From: Ningiella ruwaisensis
GTDB lineage: Bacteria > Pseudomonadota > Gammaproteobacteria > Enterobacterales > Alteromonadaceae
Length of the DNA: 64,000 bases
Assembly: GCF_004798935.1 (NCBI RefSeq)
Contig: NZ_RAHT01000001.1
Coordinates: 310,001-374,000 of the forward strand
Reading direction: 5' to 3'
Positions 35,132 through 42,785 of the stretch are shown here, piece after piece. The position numbers and the translations under genes were made by a program. Within the stretch, counting starts at the first letter, position 1. Each line of letters begins with the position of its first letter. The notes beneath the pieces are model-generated. The model was not told the DNA's origin. It saw only the letters and a program-made list of their open reading frames with translations, and ran no database searches.

Positions 35132-36406
35132 TTATTTGTCTTCGCTCATCAATTTACTCAAATTAAAGGCTTTGCTGAGTAAATGTAAGCTTTCATTGTC
35201 CTGATTCTGGATTGCGCTTTGCAAGGCTTTTGTGGGGCCATGCATCATTTGCTGTGATAATTTATAACTGAGTTCATCAAGCACCACCTGAGCATCTTCA
35301 CCCGCTTGGATACGTGCCTGCGCTTTTTGCGTTAAATCGTCTCTTAAGGCCTGTGCCTGCTCTCGATACTCTTTGATTAAATCGATGTGTGCCGATTGCG
35401 CCTGCCATTTACTAAAATCAAGGACTTTGTCTTTAATGAGTCTTGACGCTTCCTGAGCCGCCTGTTCGCGTGTTGCGACGTTTTGTTCAATGATATCCTG
35501 CAAATCGTCAACGGTATACAAGTAAGCATCGTCTAAATCACTGACTTCGCTTTCTATGTCTCGCGGAACGGCTAAATCAAGTAGCAACATCGGTTTGTGT
35601 TTGCGCTGCTTTAGTGCTGATTCCACCATTCCTTTACCAATAAGCGGGAGTGAACTGGCAGTGGAACTTATAACAACGTCTGCTTCAAAAAGGTGTGCGG
35701 GAATTTGACTGATGGTAATGGCTTTTCCATTTAGGCTTCGTGCCAGTTGTTGCGCATTCTCAAGCGTGCGGTTGGCTACCATAATAGACTTCGCATTAGC
35801 CTGCTGTAAGTGTTTGGCAACCAGCTCAATTGTCTCCCCTGCTCCCACCAATAAAATATGACTTCTATCGATAGAGGAGAATATTTGCTTGGTTAATTGC
35901 ACTGCGGCGTAAGCCACTGAAACTGCGCTAGCGCCAATTTCTGTCTGGCTGCGAACTTGTTTTGCCACGGCAAAGGTGGTTTGAAACAGCTTTTCAAACT
36001 GACTGTTAACAGTGCCTGCGCGCTTTGCCTCCATAAAGGATTGCTTTACCTGTCCCAAGATCTGCGGCTCACCTAAAATCAGTGAATCTAATCCACAAGC
36101 CACTCTCATGAGGTGCTCAACGGCATCTTGCTCCTGATGTAAATACAGATGATTTTGTATGTCACTAACGTCAATGCCATGTACTTTTGCAAGCCAGTCG
36201 ATTAAGCGGGACTGCTCAAATGTCGCGGTGTTGGCATACAACTCGGTGCGATTACATGTCGAGAGGATCACAAGCTCACTGTTGTGCTCGTTTAGACGCT
36301 TAAATTCTGAAAGTGCATCCATCAGTTTATCTGGTGTAAACGCCACGCGCTCTCGCAAAGCAACCGGCGCTGACTGATGATTTAAACCAATGGTGAAAAA
36401 CGGCAT
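35132..36406 (-). CDS. hemA: Glutamyl-tRNA reductase
   Basis: I start at the ATG at 36406 (MPFFTIGLNHQSAPVALRER), which matches the E. coli N-terminus; an upstream in-frame codon would add 52 unrelated residues. The 424-residue product has the catalytic Cys51 in LSTCNRTELY, HLMRVACGLDSLILGEPQILGQ (in part), the NADPH motif VGAGETIELVAKHL and ISSTASSLPLIGKG. It makes glutamate-1-semialdehyde, the first committed heme precursor. No ribosome binding site is visible upstream (AT-only), so translation may be inefficient or regulated. It diverges from lolB. Confidence 0.96.
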   Translation of the reverse strand: MPFFTIGLNHQSAPVALRERVAFTPDKLMDALSEFKRLNEHNSELVILSTCNRTELYANTATFEQSRLIDWLAKVHGIDVSDIQNHLYLHQEQDAVEHLMRVACGLDSLILGEPQILGQVKQSFMEAKRAGTVNSQFEKLFQTTFAVAKQVRSQTEIGASAVSVAYAAVQLTKQIFSSIDRSHILLVGAGETIELVAKHLQQANAKSIMVANRTLENAQQLARSLNGKAITISQIPAHLFEADVVISSTASSLPLIGKGMVESALKQRKHKPMLLLDLAVPRDIESEVSDLDDAYLYTVDDLQDIIEQNVATREQAAQEASRLIKDKVLDFSKWQAQSAHIDLIKEYREQAQALRDDLTQKAQARIQAGEDAQVVLDELSYKLSQQMMHGPTKALQSAIQNQDNESLHLLSKAFNLSKLMSEDK

Positions 36407-36530
36407 GAAAATATATGTATACTTGCACTTACTGAAAGACAGCGCATTGTAGTAAAATCCCCCATTAATTAAAAGGATAACTGCATTTATCGCGCCGTTT
36501 TGCGTGTAAATCCAGCAAAAGGTTCCCCTA

Positions 36531-37286
36531 TTGTCTAAACTTAATAGAGCATCCACAGCCATAGATACAAAGCTGACTCAATTATCCGACTGCGCACTGC
36601 ATTTTGGAAAGCGCCTTCATCACATTCATTTATGGCGGCTTGTTCCGCGTTTGTTGCTAGTTAGCCTGACAATATTGACCTTAAGTGCATGCGTGACTAA
36701 GCGAGATAATGTGAGTGACTCTGCAGAATTAAATAGGCAGGCGCTAGAGCAATTAGCATCCTGGCGCGTGAGCGGAAAACTTGCCATTATCACACCGGAT
36801 GAACGAAAAAGTGCGTACATGGCATGGCAGCAGCAAGACATCCACACTAACATGACCTTAAGCACCATCGTCGGCTCGACCATCGCCAGGCTTAAATACG
36901 ATGGCTTGATTGCAAGCCTTGAGGCAGATAATCAGCAGTGGCAAAGCCACTCTCCTTCAGAGTTAGTCTTTCAAGTGATTGGTTGGCAATTACCCTTAGA
37001 ATCAATGCCTCAGTGGCTAAAAGGTAATGTGGAACACAACTTAGTAATCGAACGATATGAAAATGGTCTGGTGAAGCGTTTTCGTACGCAATGCCAAGCT
37101 TGCTTTGTTTGGGATGTAACGTTTAATCAATACGCAGATTTTTCACTTTTGAGCTCATCGAGCAGTCAAGCACAAAGCGCGGATACACCCGAAATCGCTT
37201 TACCCACCCGAATAACCATGACACAGGCTGATACACAAACAAAACTCATATTACGCATTGATGACTGGGAGGCGTCTCTTGATTAA
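36531..37286 (+). CDS. lolB: Outer-membrane lipoprotein LolB
   Basis: The 251-residue product starts at a TTG preceded at 8 bases by AAAAGG; no ATG is available before the signal. The signal ends in the lipobox LSAC with Cys54, unusually far from the start, with a long polar N-terminal stretch of about 34 residues. The mature part shows LASWRVSGKLAIITPDERKS and ends MTQADTQTKLILRIDDWE. LolB receives lipoproteins from LolA and inserts them in the outer membrane. lolB-ispE-prs order and divergence from hemA are as in E. coli. Confidence 0.9.
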   Translation: MSKLNRASTAIDTKLTQLSDCALHFGKRLHHIHLWRLVPRLLLVSLTILTLSACVTKRDNVSDSAELNRQALEQLASWRVSGKLAIITPDERKSAYMAWQQQDIHTNMTLSTIVGSTIARLKYDGLIASLEADNQQWQSHSPSELVFQVIGWQLPLESMPQWLKGNVEHNLVIERYENGLVKRFRTQCQACFVWDVTFNQYADFSLLSSSSSQAQSADTPEIALPTRITMTQADTQTKLILRIDDWEASLD

Positions 37287-38130
37287 CTTTGATGCGCCCT
37301 TCTACGTTTTAAGCCCTGCAAAACTGAATCTTTTTTTGCACATTTGTGGACGGCTAGAAAATGGTTATCATCATCTGCAAACCTTATTTCAACTTTTAGA
37401 TTACGGCGACACCATCGGATTCAAGCTCATCGAAGCGCCTAAAATTCACTTGCTAAATCCTATTGCAGGGGTGAATAACGCGGATAATTTGTTACTTAAA
37501 GCTGCAAATGCCCTACTACCTTACAAAAACTCACCCTTCGGTATTGAGCTAAGTATCGACAAGCGCTTGCCCATGGGCGGAGGCATTGGAGGTGGTTCGT
37601 CTAACGCTGCAACGGTATTGCTTGCGCTTAACCAAGCATGGGAATGCAGGCTATCGATAGATGAATTGGCAGAGATTGGACTGAAATTAGGCGCCGATGT
37701 TCCTGTATTTGTAAGAGGCAGAACCGCCTTTGCAAGCGGAGTGGGTGAAGCGCTGACTCCCGTTGAGCTAAGTACTAGAACGTATTTGGTTGCGACTCCT
37801 AAAACGCACATCTCTACTCAGGCAATTTTCAATCATCCCGACTTACCAAGAAATACCCCGGAAATTGCATTTAGCGATTATAGCTTTGAACAAACGCGAA
37901 ATGATTGCGAAATTTTAGTGAGTAAAATGGATTCTAAAGTTGCAAATTTATTACAGTGGTTGCTAAACTACGCCCCGTCGAGAATGACTGGCACAGGCGC
38001 AAGTGTTTTTGCAATATTCGATAATGAAGATGATGCAAAACAGATACTTAAGCTGCTTCCTGACGGGATATCAGGGTTTATTGCAAAAGGCGTGAATTAT
38101 TCATCTGCGCACAAAAGTCTGGATTTATAA
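37279..38130 (+). CDS. ispE: 4-diphosphocytidyl-2-C-methyl-D-erythritol kinase
   Basis: I choose the TTG at 37279, six bases after GGGAGG, giving 283 residues, the length of E. coli IspE, and a start MINFDAPFYVLSPAKLNLFL. In-frame TTG/ATG codons at 37258/37261 lack such a site. The GHMP-kinase glycine loop MGGGIGGGSSNAATVLLAL and the N-terminal SPAKLNLFLHI are present. The enzyme acts in the MEP isoprenoid pathway. The start overlaps the lolB stop by 8 bases, so the pair is likely coupled. Confidence 0.94.
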   Translation: MINFDAPFYVLSPAKLNLFLHICGRLENGYHHLQTLFQLLDYGDTIGFKLIEAPKIHLLNPIAGVNNADNLLLKAANALLPYKNSPFGIELSIDKRLPMGGGIGGGSSNAATVLLALNQAWECRLSIDELAEIGLKLGADVPVFVRGRTAFASGVGEALTPVELSTRTYLVATPKTHISTQAIFNHPDLPRNTPEIAFSDYSFEQTRNDCEILVSKMDSKVANLLQWLLNYAPSRMTGTGASVFAIFDNEDDAKQILKLLPDGISGFIAKGVNYSSAHKSLDL

Positions 38131-38267
38131 GATTTTGCAAGATGAATAATAGAGTTTTCTTTCGCTCTGAGCTCTGAGCTTTGAACCTTGTACTATGCCG
38201 GATTGTTTTCGCATTCACCACAGCCATACATGCCATCACTGGCCAAACTTGCACTGAGGATTATCTT

Positions 38268-39215
38268 GTGCCCGATATGAAGCTATTTACCGGAAATGCC
38301 GTACCGGAACTCGCTCAAAAAGTCGCCGACCGTCTATACACTAAATTAGGAAACGCCAGCGTAGGCCGATTTAGTGATGGCGAGATATGCGTAGAAATTC
38401 ATGAAAACGTCCGTGGCTCGGACGTTTTTATTTTGCAGTCAACCTGTGCGCCAACAAACGACAACCTGATGGAATTGATTGTAATGATTGATGCATTCAG
38501 ACGTGCGTCGGCTGGCCGCATTACTGCCGTCATCCCTTATTTTGGCTATGCACGTCAAGACCGTCGAGTCAGAAGTGCTCGCGTGCCAATTACCGCGCGT
38601 GTTGTGGCTGATTTTCTATCAAGTGTTGGTGTTGACAGAGTGCTTACCGTGGATTTACACGCTGAACAGATACAGGGCTTTTTTGATGTGCCGGTAGACA
38701 ACGCTTTTGGTACACCTATCTTGCTTGATGACATGTTCCAGCGTGATTTTAAAGAGCCTGTTGTTGTATCACCTGACATAGGCGGCGTAGTAAGAGCAAG
38801 AGCTACCGCCAAGTTGCTTAACGATACAGATTTGGCCATCATCGACAAACGTCGTCCAAAAGCCAATGTAGCACAAGTTATGAATATCATCGGTGATGTC
38901 AAAGGTCGCGATTGTATTATTGTTGACGATATGATTGACACCGGTGGAACCTTGGCAAAAGCAGCAGAAGCTCTCAAGGCGCACGGCGCAGCGAAAGTTT
39001 ATGCCTACGCAACCCATGCGGTATTTTCAGGCGCTGCCCCTAAAAACCTGGAAGATTCAGTGATTGATGAAATCATTATCACTGACAGTATTCCACTTAG
39101 CGAAGAGATGAAAAAAGTTAAAAAAGTGAAGCAGCTCACGCTTTCAGAAATGCTTGCTGAAACTATTCGACGCATTAGTAATGAAGAATCAATTTCAGCG
39201 ATGTTTGAGTATTAA
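38268..39215 (+). CDS. prs: Ribose-phosphate pyrophosphokinase
   Basis: The GTG at 38268, preceded by TGAGGA, gives [17 protein letters not shown] and 315 residues, the exact E. coli length. Seen are [12 protein letters not shown], the flexible ATP loop [27 protein letters not shown] and the PRPP loop [11 protein letters not shown]. It makes PRPP for nucleotides, His, Trp and NAD. A reading frame open further upstream (38181) is not supported by the family. It ends at a strong terminator. Confidence 0.97.
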   Translation: MPDMKLFTGNAVPELAQKVADRLYTKLGNASVGRFSDGEICVEIHENVRGSDVFILQSTCAPTNDNLMELIVMIDAFRRASAGRITAVIPYFGYARQDRRVRSARVPITARVVADFLSSVGVDRVLTVDLHAEQIQGFFDVPVDNAFGTPILLDDMFQRDFKEPVVVSPDIGGVVRARATAKLLNDTDLAIIDKRRPKANVAQVMNIIGDVKGRDCIIVDDMIDTGGTLAKAAEALKAHGAAKVYAYATHAVFSGAAPKNLEDSVIDEIIITDSIPLSEEMKKVKKVKQLTLSEMLAETIRRISNEESISAMFEY

Positions 39216-39232
39216 TGCTATACTTATGTAAC

Positions 39233-39263
39233 AAAAACCGCTTTAAACTAAAGCGGTTTTTTT
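39233..39263 (+). terminator. Rho-independent terminator after prs
   Basis: AAAAACCGCTTTA-AAC-TAAAGCGGTTTTTTT: a 13-bp stem with a 3-base loop and a U-tract. Confidence 0.92.
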
Positions 39264-39422
39264 ATGCCCTAAATTTTAATACCCAAAACGATGGCTGGGG
39301 CATGTTGGTTTTTGCACACCGGATTACACTGTAATAAGCTTGTAAAAGAGATAATGAGTAGCGCTGTGCATCAAAATAAAGTGTCGAAAAACATGCATAA
39401 TATTAAACATAAAGGAGATATG

Positions 39423-39884
39423 ATGACGATTTACAAACGATTTTCCCTCCCTGTTTTACTTCTTTTGACAGGCCTTAGTGGCTGTCAAGACGATAGCAAC
39501 ATTCCTGAGCCTGTGCAGCCTGAAACATCGCAAGCTGTTTCTTCGGTTGTTGACACTGAGGATTCTGAGCAATTAAATGAACAAATGAGCAGTAACGACC
39601 AGGAAACGAGTCAAGCGCAGGATGGACAAATGACAATAACAGGCACTTTACTTTGGCAAGAAATGGAAGGCGGTTTTTATGGCTTTGTTACTAAAGACGG
39701 CAAAAAATTTATGCTTAACGGCATTGCTGAGGAACACCGAAAAAATGGTATTGTGTTAAGTGTTACCGGCAGCGTGATGACCGATATGATGACCATTCAA
39801 CAATTTGGGCAAATGTTCAAAGTGGAGGATTACAGCGTCATTGATGAAAGCAATGCCAGCAAAAATAAAGGGAATGCGTATTAA
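39423..39884 (+). CDS. Small predicted lipoprotein with a possible OB-like domain
   Basis: From the ATG at 39423 (five bases after GGAG) the product has 153 residues; an ATG directly before it (39420) is too close to the site. The signal peptide ends in the lipobox LSGC with Cys21. After it comes a Gln/Ser/Glu-rich linker (about 22-75), then a compact region (76-145) with ITGTLLWQEMEGGFYGFVTK and IVLSVTGSVMTDMMTIQQFG, whose alternating strand pattern resembles small OB-type lipoprotein domains. The residue after Cys is Gln, which permits outer-membrane sorting. I do not recognise the family. It stands alone after the prs terminator. Confidence 0.75.
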   Translation: MTIYKRFSLPVLLLLTGLSGCQDDSNIPEPVQPETSQAVSSVVDTEDSEQLNEQMSSNDQETSQAQDGQMTITGTLLWQEMEGGFYGFVTKDGKKFMLNGIAEEHRKNGIVLSVTGSVMTDMMTIQQFGQMFKVEDYSVIDESNASKNKGNAY

Positions 39885-39893
39885 GGTATATTG

Positions 39894-40043
39894 ATCTTTA
39901 CTTTGCAACGAAGAGTTGTCATCGTGATGAAAATCACGACCTCCATGGGCTAACGCATTGTTTATTTCATCTTTGCTTTGCAACGAAGAGTCGTCATCGT
40001 GATGAAAATCACGACCTCCATGGGCTAACGCATTGTTTATTTA
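39894..40043. repeat. Two tandem 75-bp repeats with internal palindrome
   Basis: Units 39894-39968 and 39969-40043 are nearly identical; I see two base differences in the first 25 bases of the unit. Each carries the dyad TCGTGAT-GAAA-ATCACGA followed by CCTCCATGGG. The units are directly adjacent with no spacer, and a trailing CCTTTGC resembles the start of a third. This is a REP- or MITE-like intergenic element by appearance. Confidence 0.85.
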
Positions 40044-40067
40044 ACCTTTGCTATGTGCCAAAGAGGT

Positions 40068-40083
40068 TCCGATTTGCATCGGA
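40068..40083. repeat. Short inverted repeat TCCGAT-N4-ATCGGA
   Basis: TCCGATTTGCATCGGA followed by ATGAC. The form resembles the dispersed intergenic dyads (TTCCGA..TCGGAATGAC) seen in many marine gammaproteobacteria. Genome-wide copy number would decide. Confidence 0.5.
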
Positions 40084-40180
40084 ATGACTATATTGTCTCA
40101 AAAGCATCATTTCTCAAATAGCCAATAAAAGTTATGAAGAGGTTATAAGCAAAGAAAGGCATCAACTACCACAAAAATGA

Positions 40181-40209
40181 TTGTTTGTATCCAGTGCCAA
40201 TGATAGAAT
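40181..40209 (+). promoter_or_regulatory. Sigma-70 promoter for rplY
   Basis: TTGTTT, 17 bases, TAGAAT, followed by the GC-rich GCGCCGCC discriminator typical of growth-rate or stringent-controlled genes. Start of transcription would be near 40216, leaving an 88-base leader. Confidence 0.65.
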
Positions 40210-40230
40210 GCGCCGCCGTTTACGAACGGG

Positions 40231-40279
40231 CTTTATATTCTTATAAAGTATCGCGCGCGATTTGGTCGCAAAATCGTGC
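40231..40279 (+). promoter_or_regulatory. Two hairpins in the rplY leader
   Basis: CTTTATA-TTCT-TATAAAG (40231-40248) is a perfect 7-bp hairpin. GCGCGATTT-GGTCGCA-AAATCGTGC (40255-40279) is a 9-bp stem with one G-U pair, ending 25 bases before the start codon. L25 binds 5S rRNA, so autoregulation through the leader is conceivable but unproved. Confidence 0.4.
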
Positions 40280-40303
40280 TAAATCTATTAACTGGAGACA
40301 ATC

Positions 40304-40954
40304 ATGTCTGAAGCAATTTTTAACTTGGATGCAAGCGTCCGAACAGACTTAGGGAAAGGTGCGAGCCGCCGCCTACGTCATGAGGGCAAAGTGCCTGCAA
40401 TCCTTTACGGTGGTAACGAAGCGCCACTTTCTTTAACACTTGATCACAACAAAGTTGTTCAAGCGCAAGAGTTTGAAGCTTTTTACTCTCACGTTCTTAC
40501 ATTAAACGTTGACGGTAAGAAAGTGGAAGCGCTAGTAAAAGATATGCAGCGCCACCCTTACAAGCCTAAAGTAACGCACATCGATTTTCAGCGCGTTATC
40601 GCTGGTGAAAAACTGCACACTAATATCCCATTGCACTTCATTAACGAAGCTAAGTCACCCGGTATTAAAAACGACGGTGGATATGCTGATCACGCAATGC
40701 AAGAGTTAGAAGTAACCTGTTTACCAAAAGATTTACCAGAGTATATCGAAGTAGATATGGCCGAAGTTGAAATGGGTCAAACCCTTCACATCTCTGACCT
40801 TGTTCTGCCTAAAGGTGTCGAATCTGTTGAATTGGCAAAAGGTGAAGGACACGATTTAGCCGTTGTGACTATCAAAGCACCTAAAGGACCAAGCGCTTCT
40901 GATGAAGATGCTGCGTCTGATGATGATGCAGGTGAAGAGGCTACTGAGGAATAA
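40304..40954 (+). CDS. rplY: 50S ribosomal protein L25 (Ctc/TL5 long form)
   Basis: The 216-residue protein is the long two-domain form: an N-terminal L25 domain that binds 5S rRNA ([40 protein letters not shown]) and a C-terminal TL5 beta domain, with a very acidic tail ([17 protein letters not shown]). E. coli L25 has only the first domain (94 residues). The start follows TGGAGA. pth follows 4 bases after the stop, with its ribosome binding site inside the rplY tail. Confidence 0.96.
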   Translation: MSEAIFNLDASVRTDLGKGASRRLRHEGKVPAILYGGNEAPLSLTLDHNKVVQAQEFEAFYSHVLTLNVDGKKVEALVKDMQRHPYKPKVTHIDFQRVIAGEKLHTNIPLHFINEAKSPGIKNDGGYADHAMQELEVTCLPKDLPEYIEVDMAEVEMGQTLHISDLVLPKGVESVELAKGEGHDLAVVTIKAPKGPSASDEDAASDDDAGEEATEE

Positions 40955-40958
40955 TCAG

Positions 40959-41546
40959 TTGTCTGATATTCGTCTTATCGTGGGTCTGGGTAATCCAGGC
41001 CCCGAATATCACAACACTCGGCACAATGCAGGTGCTATGTTGGTAGAAAACTTAGCTTCACGTTTCAATATCACATTGAAATATGAAGCTAAGTTTTTTG
41101 GTTTTACCGGCAGGGGAATTATTGCGGGTAAAGATATCCGCCTGCTTATCCCTACGACTTTTATGAACAAAAGCGGCCAGGCCGTTGGCGCAATGTGCAC
41201 CTTTTACAAAGTACTTCCAGAGCAGCTCTTGGTCGCTTTTGATGAATTAGACTTTGAGCCAGGTATCGCAAAATTTAAAATGGGTGGCAGCTCAAGCCAA
41301 AACGGAATACGCGATATTGTACGCTGCCTTGCCAATCAGAAAGATTTTTTACGCCTGCGTATTGGTATCGGTCACCCCGGCCATAAAAGTAAGGTAACCG
41401 GACATGTGCTTGGCCGGGCATCATCAGATGAGCAGGCAAAAATAGACGATGCAATCGACGAATCGATTCGCTGCATAGCACTTTTATTTAAAGAAGGACT
41501 GACCAGCGCGCAGCAACGTTTAAATGGATTCAAAGCAGCAGGTTAA
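40959..41546 (+). CDS. pth: Peptidyl-tRNA hydrolase
   Basis: The TTG at 40959, eight bases after GAGGA, gives 195 residues (E. coli 194) beginning MSDIRLIVGLGNPGPEYHNT. An upstream ATG within rplY would add 19 unrelated residues. Asn12 and His22 of the active site and FDELDFEPG with the catalytic Asp are present. It recycles peptidyl-tRNA from stalled ribosomes. rplY-pth-ychF are consecutive. Confidence 0.96.
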   Translation: MSDIRLIVGLGNPGPEYHNTRHNAGAMLVENLASRFNITLKYEAKFFGFTGRGIIAGKDIRLLIPTTFMNKSGQAVGAMCTFYKVLPEQLLVAFDELDFEPGIAKFKMGGSSSQNGIRDIVRCLANQKDFLRLRIGIGHPGHKSKVTGHVLGRASSDEQAKIDDAIDESIRCIALLFKEGLTSAQQRLNGFKAAG

Positions 41547-41596
41547 GGCCTGACTGTTCAAAACTACAACTAATTAAGCTGACTTAAGGCAGATTC

Positions 41597-42688
41597 ATGG
41601 GATTTAAATGTGGCATTGTTGGGCTACCCAACGTAGGAAAATCAACGCTTTTTAACGCACTTACCAAAGCCGGAATAGAAGCGGCAAACTTCCCTTTTTG
41701 TACAATTGAGCCTAACACAGGTGTGGTGCCAGTACCTGACACACGTTTAGATCAAATTGCAGCCATTGTGAAGCCACAAAAGCTAATCGCAACGACGATG
41801 GAATTTGTCGATATTGCCGGTTTGGTTGAAGGTGCGTCGAAGGGTGAAGGATTGGGCAATAAGTTTTTGGCAAACATTCGCGAAACAGACGCAATTGGTC
41901 ATGTGGTGCGCTGCTTTGATAACGACAATATCGTTCACGTAGCTGGAAAAGTCGATCCGCAGTCGGACATTGATGTCATTAATACCGAGCTGGCCTTGGC
42001 CGACCTCGAAACCACTGAAAAAGCCATGATCCGCGTAGGCAAACGCGCAAAAGGCGGTGATGCAGATGCCAAGTATGAACTTAAAGTACTTGAAAAATTA
42101 TTGCCGCATTTAAATGAAGGTGGCTTACTGCGACAGGTTGATTTAAGCCCTGAAGAATATAAAGCCATCAGCTATATGAATTTTCTGACGCTCAAACCTA
42201 CCATGTACATTGCGAACGTCAACGAAGATGGTTTTGAAAACAATCCATATTTGGACAAAGTTAAGGCCATTGCAGCAAGTGAAGGTGCAGTTGTCGTTAG
42301 CGTGTGTGCTGCAATCGAGTCAGATATTGCTGAGCTGGATGAAGAGGATAAAGCCGACTTTTTAGCTGAGCTAGGCTTAGAGGAACCTGGCCTTAATCGC
42401 GTTATTCGAGCAGGCTACAGCTTGCTTACCTTGAAAACGTATTTTACTGCTGGTCCAAAAGAAGTGCGTGCATGGACTTTCCCCGATGGCTCTACTGCAC
42501 CTCAGGCTGCTGGTAAAATTCACACCGATTTTGAAAAAGGCTTTATTCGCGCAGAAGTCATCGGTTTTGATGACTACATAGCCTGTAATGGCGAACAAGG
42601 TGCTAAAGACAAGGGTAAGTGGCGATTAGAAGGCAAAGAATATATTGTAAAAGATGGAGACGTGATCCACTTTCGCTTTAACGTTTGA
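41597..42688 (+). CDS. ychF: Ribosome-associated ATPase/GTPase YchF
   Basis: The 363-residue product has the P-loop GLPNVGKST (9-17), [21 protein letters not shown] and a C-terminal TGS-like domain ([21 protein letters not shown], in part). The base-specificity motif is NVNE (207-210) instead of NKxD, as in Obg-like ATPases that prefer ATP. It is linked to ribosome and stress functions. It lies 50 bases after pth. Confidence 0.96.
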   Translation: MGFKCGIVGLPNVGKSTLFNALTKAGIEAANFPFCTIEPNTGVVPVPDTRLDQIAAIVKPQKLIATTMEFVDIAGLVEGASKGEGLGNKFLANIRETDAIGHVVRCFDNDNIVHVAGKVDPQSDIDVINTELALADLETTEKAMIRVGKRAKGGDADAKYELKVLEKLLPHLNEGGLLRQVDLSPEEYKAISYMNFLTLKPTMYIANVNEDGFENNPYLDKVKAIAASEGAVVVSVCAAIESDIAELDEEDKADFLAELGLEEPGLNRVIRAGYSLLTLKTYFTAGPKEVRAWTFPDGSTAPQAAGKIHTDFEKGFIRAEVIGFDDYIACNGEQGAKDKGKWRLEGKEYIVKDGDVIHFRFNV

Positions 42689-42760
42689 TATGCGTTTTAT
42701 TGCCTATTCTAGCTGCCCAGTCTAGGCACGGTCTAGCTACTCAAGCAAGCTGCATCGCTT

Positions 42761-42785
42761 AAATGCACAAGGCATTTAATTATTT
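42761..42785. terminator. Weak hairpin between ychF and hrpB
   Basis: AAATGC-ACAAG-GCATTT followed by an AT-rich run ending TTTTTT on the plus strand, overlapping the hrpB stop. The 6-bp AT-rich stem makes it a doubtful terminator for ychF. Confidence 0.3.

Larger units (their letters stand above)
39885..40303. other. 419-bp intergenic region with repeats, before rplY
   Basis: It contains two 75-bp tandem repeats, a separate short inverted repeat, the rplY promoter and two leader hairpins, each listed on its own. No reading frame of note is present. Confidence 0.7.

Noticed and set aside
36447-36461. TGTAGTAAAATCCCC before lolB as a HexR site
   Set aside because: Only the left half matches; the right half has none of the TTACA arm.
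39894-40043. Repeats as a CRISPR array
   Set aside because: The units are 75 bp, adjacent with no spacer, only two in number, and no cas genes are nearby.
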